NCBI RefSeq assembly: GCF_004348985.1
Contig: NZ_SMKW01000020.1
Coordinates: 1 to 64,000 of the forward strand
DNA length: 64,000 nucleotides
Direction of reading: 5' to 3'
Origin: Saccharopolyspora elongata
GTDB taxonomy: Bacteria; Actinomycetota; Actinomycetes; Mycobacteriales; Pseudonocardiaceae
The translations under genes and the position numbers were made by a program. The stretch's first letter is position 1, and each line of letters opens with the position of its first letter. Of the stretch, positions 51,623-60,161 are shown piece after piece. The notes below the pieces were generated by a model. The model did not search any database, had not been told where the DNA came from, and saw only the letters and a list, made by a program, of their open reading frames with translations.

Positions 51623-51976
51623 ATGGCAACGGTCGAGCTGACCACCGAGAACTTCGACGAGGTCGTCTCCGGCAACGAGTTCGTGATCATCGACTTCTGG
51701 GCCGACTGGTGCGGCCCGTGCAAGATGTTCGCGCCGGTCTTCGAGCGCAGCGCCGAGAAGCACGACGACATCGTCTTCGCCAAGGTGGACACCGAAGCCC
51801 AGCCGCAACTCGCCGGGGCCTTCGAAGTCCGCTCCATCCCGACGCTGGCGATCGTCCGCGACAACGTCCTGGTCTTCCAGCAGCCCGGCGCCCTGCCGGA
51901 GAACGTCTTCGAAGACCTCATCCGCCAGGCCCGCGAACTCGACATGGAAGAGGTCCGCAACAGCGCGAAGGAATAG
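51623..51976 (+). CDS. Thioredoxin
   Basis: A 117-residue thioredoxin with the active site WADWCGPCKMFAP (Cys30, Cys33), a cis-Pro in VRSIPTLAIVRDN and a slightly long C-terminus. It reduces protein disulfides in the cytoplasm. A perfect AGGAGG lies 8 bases upstream of the ATG. It follows the Fe-S oxidase gene after 95 bases and may be expressed with it. Confidence 0.96.
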   Translation: MATVELTTENFDEVVSGNEFVIIDFWADWCGPCKMFAPVFERSAEKHDDIVFAKVDTEAQPQLAGAFEVRSIPTLAIVRDNVLVFQQPGALPENVFEDLIRQARELDMEEVRNSAKE

Positions 51977-52046
51977 CGTTCGTCGGACTCCTTCGGACTC
52001 CTCTTGCAGGTGGGCCAAGCGGCTGCCGCTTCAAAGACGCAGGTCG

Positions 52047-52787
52047 CTAGAAGCCTGGTTCGAAGGACTCCCCGACCGCGGTGTGCAGCACGCCCGGCAG
52101 CGCGCTGACCTCCTCGACCAGCGCGGCTGCCGGCACCTTCCCGCGCAGCCGCAGCGCGACCACCGCCGTCCGCTGCTGCTGGTCGTCGGTGTCCTCGCGC
52201 TCCACCTCCAGGTCCATCACCGTCCACCCGCGGCTGGTGCACAGCGTCAGCACGCTCCGCAGCACGCCGTACCCGTCGAGGTAGCCGACGCGCAGCACCT
52301 GCGGCTCCCGCAACGACTTGCGCATCAACCGCAACAGCCGCGGGTAGCCGATCGCCACGAGGAAGTGCACCGCCGTCGTCGCCGCGGCCAGCAGCACCAG
52401 TCCGCTGCCGCAGGCCATGCCGACTGCGGCGACCAGCCACACCGTGGCCGCGGTCGTCAGGCCGCGCACCGCGTCCCTGCGCACGAAGATCAACCCGCCG
52501 CCGATGAAGCCGATGCCCGAGACCACCTGCGCCGCCACCCGCGACGGGTCGAACGAGACCCTCTCGAACTCCAGCAGGTCGCCGAAGCCGTACTTGGACA
52601 CCAGCACGAACAGCGCCGCTCCGACGCCGACCAGGGCGTGCGTGCGCAGCCCGGCGCTCTTGGCCCGGATCTCCCGCTCCAGCCCGACCAGGCTGGACAG
52701 CAGCAGCGCAGTGCCCAGCTCGACGAGCAGCGGAATCTCGCCGAACCCGGCTACTACCGCATCAGACACCCTTGGAACGTAACGCAC
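52047..52787 (-). CDS. MgtC/SapB family membrane protein
   Basis: A 246-residue membrane protein: LLVELGTALLLSSLVGLERE is the MgtC signature helix with the conserved ER pair. GLRTHALVGVGAALFVLVSK, VVSGIGFIGGGLIFVRRDAV and GLTTAATVWLVAAVGMACGS are the other helices. A C-terminal ACT-like cytoplasmic domain follows. Family members help survival under low magnesium or inside hosts. An in-frame GTG after seven codons (VSDAVVAG) is an alternative start. Confidence 0.93.
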   Translation of the reverse strand: MRYVPRVSDAVVAGFGEIPLLVELGTALLLSSLVGLEREIRAKSAGLRTHALVGVGAALFVLVSKYGFGDLLEFERVSFDPSRVAAQVVSGIGFIGGGLIFVRRDAVRGLTTAATVWLVAAVGMACGSGLVLLAAATTAVHFLVAIGYPRLLRLMRKSLREPQVLRVGYLDGYGVLRSVLTLCTSRGWTVMDLEVEREDTDDQQQRTAVVALRLRGKVPAAALVEEVSALPGVLHTAVGESFEPGF

Positions 52788-52806
52788 CGCCGCCGCACGG
52801 TCACGG

Positions 52807-53397
52807 TCAGCTCGACCGTCGCGGCCGCCGGGCCAGGTAGGCCACCGCCGGCGGCAGGTTGCGCCAAACCGTCCGGCTGATCACCGTCTCCTCGAACTCG
52901 GCCCGCAGGTCCGCGAGCTGCCGGCGAGCCGGCGGGGCCCACCGCGTCCAGGTGTAGGCGAACTGCGTGTACGCCCCGCCCGGCGCCAGCGACTCGGCGA
53001 CCAGCCGGATTAGCGGCACCCCGGCCACCGGCGCGTGCGCCACCCACGGCAGCCCGCTGACCACGACGTCGGCCCGCAAACCCCGCTCCCGAAGCAACTC
53101 CGGCAGCTCCCGGGCGTTCGCGCACACCGACTCCACCGCCGGGAACCGCTCCCCCAGCTCCGCCGCCCACCTCGGGTTGAGCTCCAGCGCCAGGTGCCGC
53201 CCCCGGCCGCCCAGGCGGCGCTGGATCGCCTCGGTGAACGCGCCGGTCCCCGGCCCCAGCTCGACGACCACCGGGTCGCCCGAGTGCGGGACCGGCGCGA
53301 CCATCTGCTCGGCCAACGACCGGGAGCTGGGGCCGACCGCAGCGGTCGTGGTCGGCGATTTGACGAACTCCCACAGAAAACCCGCTGCCTGGCCCAC
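52807..53397 (-). CDS. Class I SAM methyltransferase (PmtA/rRNA dimethylase-like)
   Basis: A 196-residue methyltransferase: FLWEFVKSPTTTAAVGPSSR at the start, motif I VVVELGPGTGAFTEAIQRRL, and ADVVVSGLPWVAHAPVAG in the motif IV place. The pattern is that of the phosphatidylethanolamine N-methyltransferase (PmtA)-like and KsgA-like group, which is compact. The substrate is not certain; phospholipid headgroup methylation is one option. It begins 226 bases downstream of the VWA gene on the same strand. Confidence 0.88.
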   Translation of the reverse strand: MGQAAGFLWEFVKSPTTTAAVGPSSRSLAEQMVAPVPHSGDPVVVELGPGTGAFTEAIQRRLGGRGRHLALELNPRWAAELGERFPAVESVCANARELPELLRERGLRADVVVSGLPWVAHAPVAGVPLIRLVAESLAPGGAYTQFAYTWTRWAPPARRQLADLRAEFEETVISRTVWRNLPPAVAYLARRPRRSS

Positions 53398-53622
53398 CGG
53401 CGCTCCCGTCGCTAAGAGGTTCTTCAGAATGCGGCGTCAGCCGCATGTGGTGAGGGACTCAGCTCGCACCGCCGCGGGTTCTCAGACGTCGTCTGGCGAG
53501 GACAGCCCCGAAGCCGCGTATTGGACATACGTAAGTCGGGGCTCCCACAGTCCAGGCGACGTCTGTAACTCCCGCAGGGGGGCCGCCACCCGCACCGCCA
53601 CGCAGACCCATTCTGCAACCCC
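53398..53622. other. Noncoding gap with long imperfect hairpin (53485-53563)
   Basis: GACGTCGTCTGG and GCCCCGA in the left half pair with TCGGGGC and CCAGGCGACGTC in the right half, giving an interrupted stem of about 79 bases with a loop containing TATTGGACATACGTAAG. A smaller GCGGC/GCCGC hairpin lies at about 53433. No coding sequence is supported. It may be a terminator for the moxR-VWA operon, a repeat-family palindrome, or a structured RNA. Confidence 0.5.
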
Positions 53623-54606
53623 CTAAGGCAACCTCCGGCCGGCGAACATCGATATCCCGGCCGCGATGATCGCGGTGAGCGTACCCAGCACCAACCACGG
53701 CTTGCTGGCATCTGTGTGCTTGGTCTCGTAGCCGATCTGCTCGCCGAGCGTCGCGTACACCTCGCGCAGCTGCTCCGCGCTGGCGGCCTTGTGGAACTCG
53801 CCGCCGGAGAGCCGGGCGATCTCCTGCATCGCGTCGTCGTCGACCTCGACCCACTCCTGCTCGCCCTGGATCTCGATGCTGCCGTGCTTGGTGCCGAAGG
53901 AGATCGTGGAGATCGGGATGCCGGCCTGCTTGGCCTCCTTGGCCTTCGTGTAGGCGCCGCGCGGTGCGTCCAGGTCGCGCGGGATCGTCTGCCCGCCGTC
54001 GGCCATCAGCACGATCCGCGCCGGCGGCGCCCCGGCCGGGCCACCGACCATCTTCCCGAACGAGTCGATCGCCTGCATCGAGGCGTTGATCCCGTCGCCG
54101 GTGGCCGTCGCCTCCGCCAGCTTCAGGCTGTCGATGGCCTGCTTGACGCCGGCCCGGTCCGTCGTCGGCATCACCAGCACCGTCGCGGTGCCCGCGAAGG
54201 ACACCAGCCCGAGGTTGATGCCCGGCGTCAGCTTGTCGGCGAACTCCTTCGCGGCGACCTTCGCGGCCTCCAGCCTGCTGGGCTCGACGTCGGTGGCCTT
54301 CATCGACAGGGACACGTCGATGGTGAGCATCACGGTGGCCCGGTTGCGCGGGATCCGCTGCTCGGCGGTCGGGCCGGTCAGCGCCACCGTCAGCATGATC
54401 AGCGCCACGCCCAGCAGCGCCGGCGGCACGTGCTTCCACCAGCCCTGCCGCTTCGAGGCGACCTGGTCGAGCACCTCCAGGTTGCTGAACCGCAGCGTGT
54501 CCCGGCGGCGGCGCCGCAGTGCCCACACGTATCCGACGACCAGCGCCGCGACCACCAGCAACAGCAGGAACCACCACGGCGTGGCGAATCCCGACAAACT
54601 CAACAT
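53623..54606 (-). CDS. VWA-domain membrane protein (BatA-like)
   Basis: A 327-residue protein: an N-terminal membrane helix (TPWWFLLLLVVAALVVGYVW), a second helix (PPALLGVALIMLTVALTGPT), and a VWA domain with the MIDAS motif MLTIDVSLSMKATD, the TGDG loop in EATATGDGINAS and RIVLMADGGQT. A C-terminal helix (PWLVLGTLTAIIAAGISMFA) ends it. It is coupled to DUF58 by ATGA-type overlap and to moxR, the classic MoxR-DUF58-VWA chaperone-like system acting on a membrane or periplasmic target. ATG 54606 is used. Confidence 0.94.
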   Translation of the reverse strand: MLSLSGFATPWWFLLLLVVAALVVGYVWALRRRRRDTLRFSNLEVLDQVASKRQGWWKHVPPALLGVALIMLTVALTGPTAEQRIPRNRATVMLTIDVSLSMKATDVEPSRLEAAKVAAKEFADKLTPGINLGLVSFAGTATVLVMPTTDRAGVKQAIDSLKLAEATATGDGINASMQAIDSFGKMVGGPAGAPPARIVLMADGGQTIPRDLDAPRGAYTKAKEAKQAGIPISTISFGTKHGSIEIQGEQEWVEVDDDAMQEIARLSGGEFHKAASAEQLREVYATLGEQIGYETKHTDASKPWLVLGTLTAIIAAGISMFAGRRLP

Positions 54607-55577
54607 CAAGCAGCTCCTCCGGACCAACCCCGCTTGCGCGCAACGACGAACCGCACCACGTCGGCGATCCAGTCCGAATCCGTGCGCAGCGCCAGGTGCG
54701 CGCACCCGGCGCGCCGCAGCACGGCGGCGACCTCATCGCGGTGCGCCGCCGCCGCGGCGGCGAATTCCTTGCGCAGCACCGGGGTGGTGTGCACTTCCCG
54801 CCGCTTCCCCGTTTCCGGGTCCGACAGCAGCACGGTGCCGACATCGGGCAGTTCCAGATCGCGCGGGTCCAGCACCTCGATCGCCAGCAGCGAATGGCGG
54901 GCCCCCAGGCCGCGCAGCGCGCGCTGCCAATCCGTCGGGCCCAGGAAGTCCGAGATGACCACCGCGAGCCCGCGTCGCCGAGGCGGCCGGCGCAGCGACT
55001 CCAGCAGCTTCGCGAGATCACCGCGGGTGCCTTCGGCCGCGCGCGGCGTCTCGGCCACCTTCTTCAGCAACGCCCGCGCGTACGCCGCGCCACCGCGCGC
55101 GGGCAGCCGGACCTGCCCGGTGCCGTTGTCCACCACCGCACCGATCCGGTTGCCGCCGCCGCTGGTCAGGAACATCACCGCGGCCAGCGCCGCGACGGCC
55201 AGTTCCCGCTTGTCGCTGGCCGCCGAGCCGAAGTCCAGGCTCGGCGAGAGGTCCATCGCCACCCAGGTCTCCAGCTCGCGGTCCGCCACCGTCTGCCGGA
55301 TGTGTGGTTCGGCGGTGCGGGCGGTGACCGCCCAGTCCATCCGCCGCACGTCGTCGCCGGGCTGGTAGACCCGGGCCTCGCCGGGCTCGGACCCCGGGCC
55401 CGGCACCAGGCCCAGGTGATTGCCCTGCAACAGGCCGTCGAGGCGGCCGCGCACGCTCAGCTCCAGCGTCCGCAGCGCGACCTCCAGCTGGCCCGTGTCC
55501 AGGGCCGGCGGCGCCCATGGCGGGCGGCCGTCGCGGGCGGAATGGGATGTCGACGACACCGCTGCGTCGCTCCTCAC
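54606..55577 (-). CDS. DUF58 domain protein
   Basis: A 323-residue soluble protein with the DUF58 core: EARVYQPGDDVRRMDWAVTA, TWVAMDLSPSLDFGSA (a degenerate VWA-type strand) and LAVVISDFLGPTDWQRALRG. It partners with MoxR ATPases and VWA proteins. GTG 55577 overlaps the moxR stop (GTGA), and its stop overlaps the VWA start, so the three genes are translationally coupled. Confidence 0.93.
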   Translation of the reverse strand: MRSDAAVSSTSHSARDGRPPWAPPALDTGQLEVALRTLELSVRGRLDGLLQGNHLGLVPGPGSEPGEARVYQPGDDVRRMDWAVTARTAEPHIRQTVADRELETWVAMDLSPSLDFGSAASDKRELAVAALAAVMFLTSGGGNRIGAVVDNGTGQVRLPARGGAAYARALLKKVAETPRAAEGTRGDLAKLLESLRRPPRRRGLAVVISDFLGPTDWQRALRGLGARHSLLAIEVLDPRDLELPDVGTVLLSDPETGKRREVHTTPVLRKEFAAAAAAHRDEVAAVLRRAGCAHLALRTDSDWIADVVRFVVARKRGWSGGAA

Positions 55578-56707
55578 TGGTGCGGGTTCGGCCCGAGGTG
55601 CGGCTGCTGCTGCGGGTAGCCGACCGGGCCGGCCGGGCCCACCGGAGCGGGCGGGCCTGCCTGCGGCCGCGCCGACACCTGCGGCAGCGGCACGGTCTGC
55701 AGGACCCGGCTGACGATGTGCTCGACCGGGATCCCGTCGGCCAGCGCGTCGTAGGACAGCACCAGGCGGTGCCGCAGCACGTCCGGCACCACGTCCACCA
55801 CGTCCTGCGGCAGCACGTAGTCCCGGCCGCGGACCAGGGCCAGCGCGCGCGAGGCGGCGATGATGCCGAGGCTGGCGCGCGGCGAGGCGCCGTAGGACAC
55901 CCAGCCGGCGATGTCGGAGAGGCCGTGCTCGTTGGGCAGCCGGGTGGTCACGACCAGCCGCACGACGTAGTCGACCAGCGCGTGGTGCACGAACACTCCG
56001 GCGGCCACGTTCTGCAGGCGGATCAGCTCGTCGGGGTTGAGCACCGGGTTGGGTTCCGGCGCCGCCACGCCCATCCGGTAGATGATCTCCCGCTCCTCCT
56101 CCGCCGAGGGGTACTCGACGGGCAGCTTGAACAGGAAGCGGTCCCGCTGCGCCTCCGGCAGCGGGTAGACGCCCTCGTTCTCGATCGGGTTCTGGGTGGC
56201 CAGCACGAGGAACGGGGCGGGCATCGGGAAGCTCTGGCCGCCGATGGAGACGTGCCGCTCGGCCATGACCTCCAGCAGCGCCGACTGGACCTTCGCCGGC
56301 GCGCGGTTGATCTCGTCGGCGAGCACGAAGTTCGCCAGCACCGGGCCGAGCTCGACGTCGAAGCGCTCGCTGCCCTGCCGGTAGATCCGGGTGCCGAGGA
56401 TGTCGGCGGGCACCAGGTCCGGGGTGAACTGCAGGCGGGAGAACGAGCCGCCCACGACCCGCGCGAAGGTCTCCACGGCGAGCGTCTTGGCGACGCCGGG
56501 CACGCCTTCGAGCAGGATGTGGCCCTTGGCCAGCAGCCCGGTCAGCACCCGCTCCACGAGCCGGTCCTGGCCGACGATCACCCGCTTGACCTCGAAGACG
56601 GTGCGCTCCAGCAGCTGCGCGTCCCGCGCCGGGGTGCTCACCTGGTCCGCCGGGCGCGCCGCCGCGGCTCCGGCGCCCCCGCTCTCACCGTTGCCGGCCT
56701 CGGTCAC
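55574..56707 (-). CDS. MoxR-family AAA+ ATPase
   Basis: A 377-residue AAA+ protein: VKRVIVGQDRLVERVLTGLL, Walker A ILLEGVPGVAKTLAVE, Walker B NFVLADEINRAPAKVQSALL and sensor FLVLATQNPIENEGVYPLPE. The C-terminal lid is present, followed by a Pro-rich tail ending in PNPHQ. It heads the moxR-DUF58-VWA operon. The ATPase is thought to act as a maturation chaperone for a VWA-bound client. An AT-rich element lies about 135 bases upstream of its start and could be part of its promoter. Confidence 0.95.
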   Translation of the reverse strand: MTEAGNGESGGAGAAAARPADQVSTPARDAQLLERTVFEVKRVIVGQDRLVERVLTGLLAKGHILLEGVPGVAKTLAVETFARVVGGSFSRLQFTPDLVPADILGTRIYRQGSERFDVELGPVLANFVLADEINRAPAKVQSALLEVMAERHVSIGGQSFPMPAPFLVLATQNPIENEGVYPLPEAQRDRFLFKLPVEYPSAEEEREIIYRMGVAAPEPNPVLNPDELIRLQNVAAGVFVHHALVDYVVRLVVTTRLPNEHGLSDIAGWVSYGASPRASLGIIAASRALALVRGRDYVLPQDVVDVVPDVLRHRLVLSYDALADGIPVEHIVSRVLQTVPLPQVSARPQAGPPAPVGPAGPVGYPQQQPHLGPNPHQ

Positions 56708-56835
56708 TTCTCCCAGCCTCCTGTCGTCGATGCGGCCGTTCGTGGCCGATCAAGATCCTGACACGCGCCGATCGCAGGCTCGCGCGGGGGCGATGCCCCA
56801 TGAACACCCAACCGCACGCGCGGTGTGACCGCTGT

Positions 56836-56876
56836 TAAGCGGTTGATTTCACTCTTCACTGAAGTTATAGACACTA
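56836..56876. promoter_or_regulatory. AT-rich conserved element, copy 4 (upstream of moxR)
   Basis: GCGGTTGATTTCACTCTTCA followed by CTGAAGTTATAGACACTAC. It has the ATTTC-N10-GAAGT arrangement of the other three copies and a TATAAC box when read on the minus strand, the direction of moxR. It may be the moxR promoter region. Confidence 0.45.
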
Positions 56877-56913
56877 CAAGCATTCAAGCAGCGGCCTTCC
56901 CGGGACGAGCAGC

Positions 56914-57495
56914 TCACTCGTTTCTTCGGGTTTCGCGGGCCCGGCGGAGGTCCTCGGGGGTGTCCACATCGGACGCTTCCGCCCCGGATGCGGGGATCAG
57001 CAGGGGCGCCAACGGAGCGAAGGCGGAGCGGATCGAGCCGTTGCGCGCCTCCCCCGGCATCGCCTCCCGGAGCGCGGCGGTCCGCCACACCCCCACCAGC
57101 CACTGCGGTTCGCCCGCGTCGTCGGCCAACACCGCGCCGGGAGCTCCAGGATCGGCGAGCAGCGCCTCCAGCAGGCGCGAGATCGTCGCCGGCTCCAGGT
57201 GCGGATGATCTCCGGCTAGCACGGCGACCAGCCGTGCCGACGCCGGCAACCTCCGCAACCCGGCGTGCACGCCGGCCAGCGGGCCGCCGCCCGGTGGCTC
57301 CTCCAGGGTCCACTCGACCGCCCTGGCCGTCTCCCGCTGCGGCCCGACCACGATGACCGGATCCGCCGCCGCCACGGCGTCGAGGGTGCGGTCCAGCAAC
57401 GACCGGCCGCCGACCGGCAGCAAGACCTTGTCCACGCCGCCGAGCCGACGCGCCCGACCGCCCGCCAGCACGAGTGCCGCGAATTCCACCGCCAC
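56914..57495 (-). CDS. MobA-like NTP transferase (molybdenum cofactor guanylyltransferase)
   Basis: A 193-residue nucleotidyltransferase: AALVLAGGRARRLGGVDKVL is the GT-A-type nucleotide loop (LAGGxxxRxGxxK), followed by LDAVAAADPVIVVGPQRETA, GGGPLAGVHAGLRRLP and LVAVLAGDHPHLEPATISRL. MobA adds GMP to molybdopterin for bis-MGD enzymes. The nitrate reductase gene about 4 kb downstream needs this cofactor, which supports the call. The D of the PF/DxP motif reads GDHPHL here. GTG 57495 is chosen since similarity starts there. Confidence 0.8.
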   Translation of the reverse strand: MAVEFAALVLAGGRARRLGGVDKVLLPVGGRSLLDRTLDAVAAADPVIVVGPQRETARAVEWTLEEPPGGGPLAGVHAGLRRLPASARLVAVLAGDHPHLEPATISRLLEALLADPGAPGAVLADDAGEPQWLVGVWRTAALREAMPGEARNGSIRSAFAPLAPLLIPASGAEASDVDTPEDLRRARETRRNE

Positions 57496-57654
57496 GCCGC
57501 GCAATGCTCCCAGCCGTCCGGAACCCGCGGCCAACCGGACCGCGAGTACGTTCCCTTGCCGGCCTTTCACGAGCAGCCGGTCGCAGGACCATTACTTGGT
57601 CTTGCTGCGCACGACCTTCCATGGACCGGTAAGCCCGAGCTGGGACTCCGGGCC

Positions 57655-58992
57655 TCAGAGCATGCGGACCGCGTACGGGGCGATGCCGCCGTAGCGGACG
57701 GCGGTGACCCGGACCCGCGAGCCCGAGTACGGCGCCTCCACCATCCTTCCGCCGCCGAGGTAGAGCGCCACGTGGTGGATCCGGCCGCCGTCCTGCCAGA
57801 ACAGCATGTCGCCGCGCCGCATCTGCGACACCGGCACCCGGCGACCGGACTGGTACTGGTAGCCGCTGTAGTGGTCGAGGCTGACGCCGGCCCCGGCGAA
57901 GGCGTAGATCATCAGGCCCGAGCAGTCGAACCCGACCTTGGCGTAGTCGCCGTAGGAGTCCGCGACTCCGCCGTCCCGGATGCCCCGCGACGGGCCGCGC
58001 GAAGTCCCGCCGCCCCACGCGTACTGCACGCCCAGCTGGGACAGCGCCCGCCCGACGACCACCTCGACCGACCGCCCGCCGGGCCGCGGCCCCGCACCTG
58101 CCGATGGTGCGGTGACCGTGCTGTTCGACGTGGCCTGCGCGGCCGCTTGCGCGGCGGCCTCCTCCTCGCGCTGCTTCGCAGCTTGCCAGCTCTCGTAACG
58201 GCCGCGCTGCGCTTCCAGGCCCGCCACGTGGGAGCGCGCCTCGGCGAGCTGCGCTTCCACGCCTGCCTTGTCGGCCTCCAGCCGGCGCGCTTGCTCCGCC
58301 TGCGTCTCCTGCGCCGTGATGGCCGCCTGCTCCGCTGCCTCCGCGGCGCTGCGCGCCTGATCGGCGGCGAGGCGCTTCGCCTCTGCGTCCTGCAGCGCCG
58401 CCCGGGTCAGCGAGTCCTTGTTGATCTTCTCGATCCGCGCCCGCTCCAGGTCGTCCATGACGTCGAGCTGGGATTCGCTGATCGCGTCCAGGAAGACCGC
58501 CCGGTCGAGCACGTCCTGCGGGGTCTTCGAGCCGATGAAGGCCGTGGCCGAGCCGATCGTGCTGCCCTGCCGGTAGCTGCTGGCCGCGAACTGGTCGAGC
58601 CGCTTGCGCTGCTCCTCGATCTGCCTGGCCGCGGCGTCGGCCTCGGCCCCGGCCGCCTCGGCGGCGCGGCGGGCATCGTCGTAGGCGCGTTCGGCGCGGC
58701 CGAGGTCGACCCGCGCCTTGTTCGCGTCCTCCATCTTGAGCTCGACCTGGGACCGCAGGCCGATCAGCTGCGACTCCGCATCGGCGAGCCGGTTCGCCAG
58801 CTCCCCCACCTGGCTCGCCGTGCTCTGCGCCGTCTCGCGGCCCGCACTTATCTCGGCGTCGCTGGGGTTGGGCGGCGGGGGTGGCACCGCGAGGGCACTA
58901 CCGGACGCCGCCAGGCCGACTGTCGTCAGCAGCGTGATCGTGGCAATGCTCCGCGCGCGGAGCACTCCTCGGGTTCGCGACACGACCGTCAC
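57655..58992 (-). CDS. Secreted NlpC/P60 peptidoglycan hydrolase (RipA-like)
   Basis: A 445-residue protein with a signal peptide (SIATITLLTTVGLAASGSAL, cleavage after ALA). A long Ala/Glu/Arg coiled coil spans about residues 45-275. A Pro/Ser linker follows, and a C-terminal NlpC/P60 domain has Cys in FDCSGLMIYAFAGAGVSLDH and His in GGRIHHVALYLGGGRMVEAP. It cleaves D-Glu to diaminopimelate bonds in peptide stems; the coiled coil is the usual autoinhibitory or docking arm. It shares only a 154-base gap with the sirtuin gene upstream. No c-di-AMP riboswitch was recognised there. Confidence 0.94.
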   Translation of the reverse strand: MTVVSRTRGVLRARSIATITLLTTVGLAASGSALAVPPPPPNPSDAEISAGRETAQSTASQVGELANRLADAESQLIGLRSQVELKMEDANKARVDLGRAERAYDDARRAAEAAGAEADAAARQIEEQRKRLDQFAASSYRQGSTIGSATAFIGSKTPQDVLDRAVFLDAISESQLDVMDDLERARIEKINKDSLTRAALQDAEAKRLAADQARSAAEAAEQAAITAQETQAEQARRLEADKAGVEAQLAEARSHVAGLEAQRGRYESWQAAKQREEEAAAQAAAQATSNSTVTAPSAGAGPRPGGRSVEVVVGRALSQLGVQYAWGGGTSRGPSRGIRDGGVADSYGDYAKVGFDCSGLMIYAFAGAGVSLDHYSGYQYQSGRRVPVSQMRRGDMLFWQDGGRIHHVALYLGGGRMVEAPYSGSRVRVTAVRYGGIAPYAVRML

Positions 58993-59146
58993 CTCCAGCT
59001 GATGCGCCCGATCGGCGGTCGATCAATGGGCCTAATGGAGTCACACGACAGCCAGGAACTTTGCCACTCGTGCCCCGATTGCACCACTTGGCACGATCAC
59101 GACATGTGCAACATCAGCCACACGTGTCACATCGTTGGAGGGACGT

Positions 59147-59986
59147 TCACCCCCAGGTGCTGGGGTCGCCCCAGGTGCGCAGCGGGTTCGGCGAGTCGAT
59201 CAGCGGCGCCGCGACCAGCTCCGGAAGCACCTCGACCAGCGGCTCGCGCAGCACCGCCGACGCCACGTCGTCGTACGGGGTCGGCTCGGCGTTGCAGATG
59301 ACCAGCGCCGCGCCCGCCTTGACGGCCAGCTCCACGAAGCCCGCCGCCGGGTACACCGTCAGCGAGGTGCCGGCCGCGACGAACAGGTCGCAGTTCAGCG
59401 TCGCGCGCTGGGCGTCGCGCAGGACGTCGGGGTCCAGGGACTGTCCGAAGGAGACGGTCGCCGACTTGAGGATGCCACCGCAGGAACGGCAGGGCGGGTC
59501 CGGCTCGCCGGCCGCCACCCGTTCCAGCGCGGCGCTCATCGGGCCCGTCGCCCCGCAGTCCAGGCACACCGTCCGGTAGATCGTGCCGTGCAGCTCCAGG
59601 ACCCGGTCGCGGTCCAGGCCGGCGCGCTGGTGCAGCTCGTCGATGTTCTGCGTCAGCAGCGCGCCCAGCCGCCCGGAGCGGTCGAGTTCGACGAACGCGC
59701 GGTGGGCGGCGTTGGGCTCGGCGCGCCAGGCCGAGTGCTCGGCGCGGTTGCGCCACGCCTCCTCGCGGACCTGCGGATCGGCGATGTAGCTGTCGATGTC
59801 GGTCAGGCGCTGGGCGGCCGGGTTCTTGGTCCACACGCCGTTGGGGCCGCGGAAGTCCGGGATCCCGGAGGCCGTCGACACCCCGGCGCCGGTGAGGGCG
59901 GTGATCCGGCGCGCGCGGCCGAACAGTTCGCGGGCGCGCTGCCAGTCCGCGCCGTCACCCGTGCCGTCGGCCGTGCCTCGCTGCAT
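59147..59986 (-). CDS. SIR2-family NAD-dependent deacylase
   Basis: A 279-residue sirtuin: ITALTGAGVSTASGIPDFRG binds NAD, LTQNIDELHQRAG is the second NAD motif, and His133 in LELHGTIYRTVCLDCG is the catalytic base. The zinc Cys are 141, 144, 166 and 169 (PPCRSCGG). TVSFGQSLD and FVAAGTSLTVYPAAG complete the Rossmann domain. It removes acyl groups from Lys using NAD. ATG 59986 is used, with GTG one codon before it. It is divergent from narK with about 175 bases between. Confidence 0.95.
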   Translation of the reverse strand: MQRGTADGTGDGADWQRARELFGRARRITALTGAGVSTASGIPDFRGPNGVWTKNPAAQRLTDIDSYIADPQVREEAWRNRAEHSAWRAEPNAAHRAFVELDRSGRLGALLTQNIDELHQRAGLDRDRVLELHGTIYRTVCLDCGATGPMSAALERVAAGEPDPPCRSCGGILKSATVSFGQSLDPDVLRDAQRATLNCDLFVAAGTSLTVYPAAGFVELAVKAGAALVICNAEPTPYDDVASAVLREPLVEVLPELVAAPLIDSPNPLRTWGDPSTWG

Positions 59987-60091
59987 CACGGCTCCACGGT
60001 GCCATGGCCCGACCGGCCGAGGCGTGCTCGGGGGCCGTTCCGCTGCTCACACCGCCCGGACCTGCGCTTGTGAAGGCCGGTTTGCACCGTG

Positions 60092-60118
60092 GTAACGATC
60101 GGTGCGCCCGCTCGAAAC
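60092..60118. promoter_or_regulatory. Candidate GlnR box upstream of narK
   Basis: GTAAC and GAAAC lie 22 bases apart (start to start), with two 6-base spacers around TGCGC, matching the helical spacing of GlnR a- and b-sites. The position about 45-70 bases upstream of the narK start and the nitrate-assimilation context support it. Only two of three half-sites match well. Confidence 0.4.
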
Positions 60119-60161
60119 ACCCGGTTCCTACCTTCGGAGCAATCCAACGAGAGGAGCCGAG

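Noticed and set aside
58993-59146. c-di-AMP (ydaO) riboswitch before the NlpC/P60 gene
   Set aside because: Such riboswitches are common before actinobacterial wall hydrolases, but the 154-base gap is too short and lacks the conserved core. Only a weak CACGTG-type palindrome is present.
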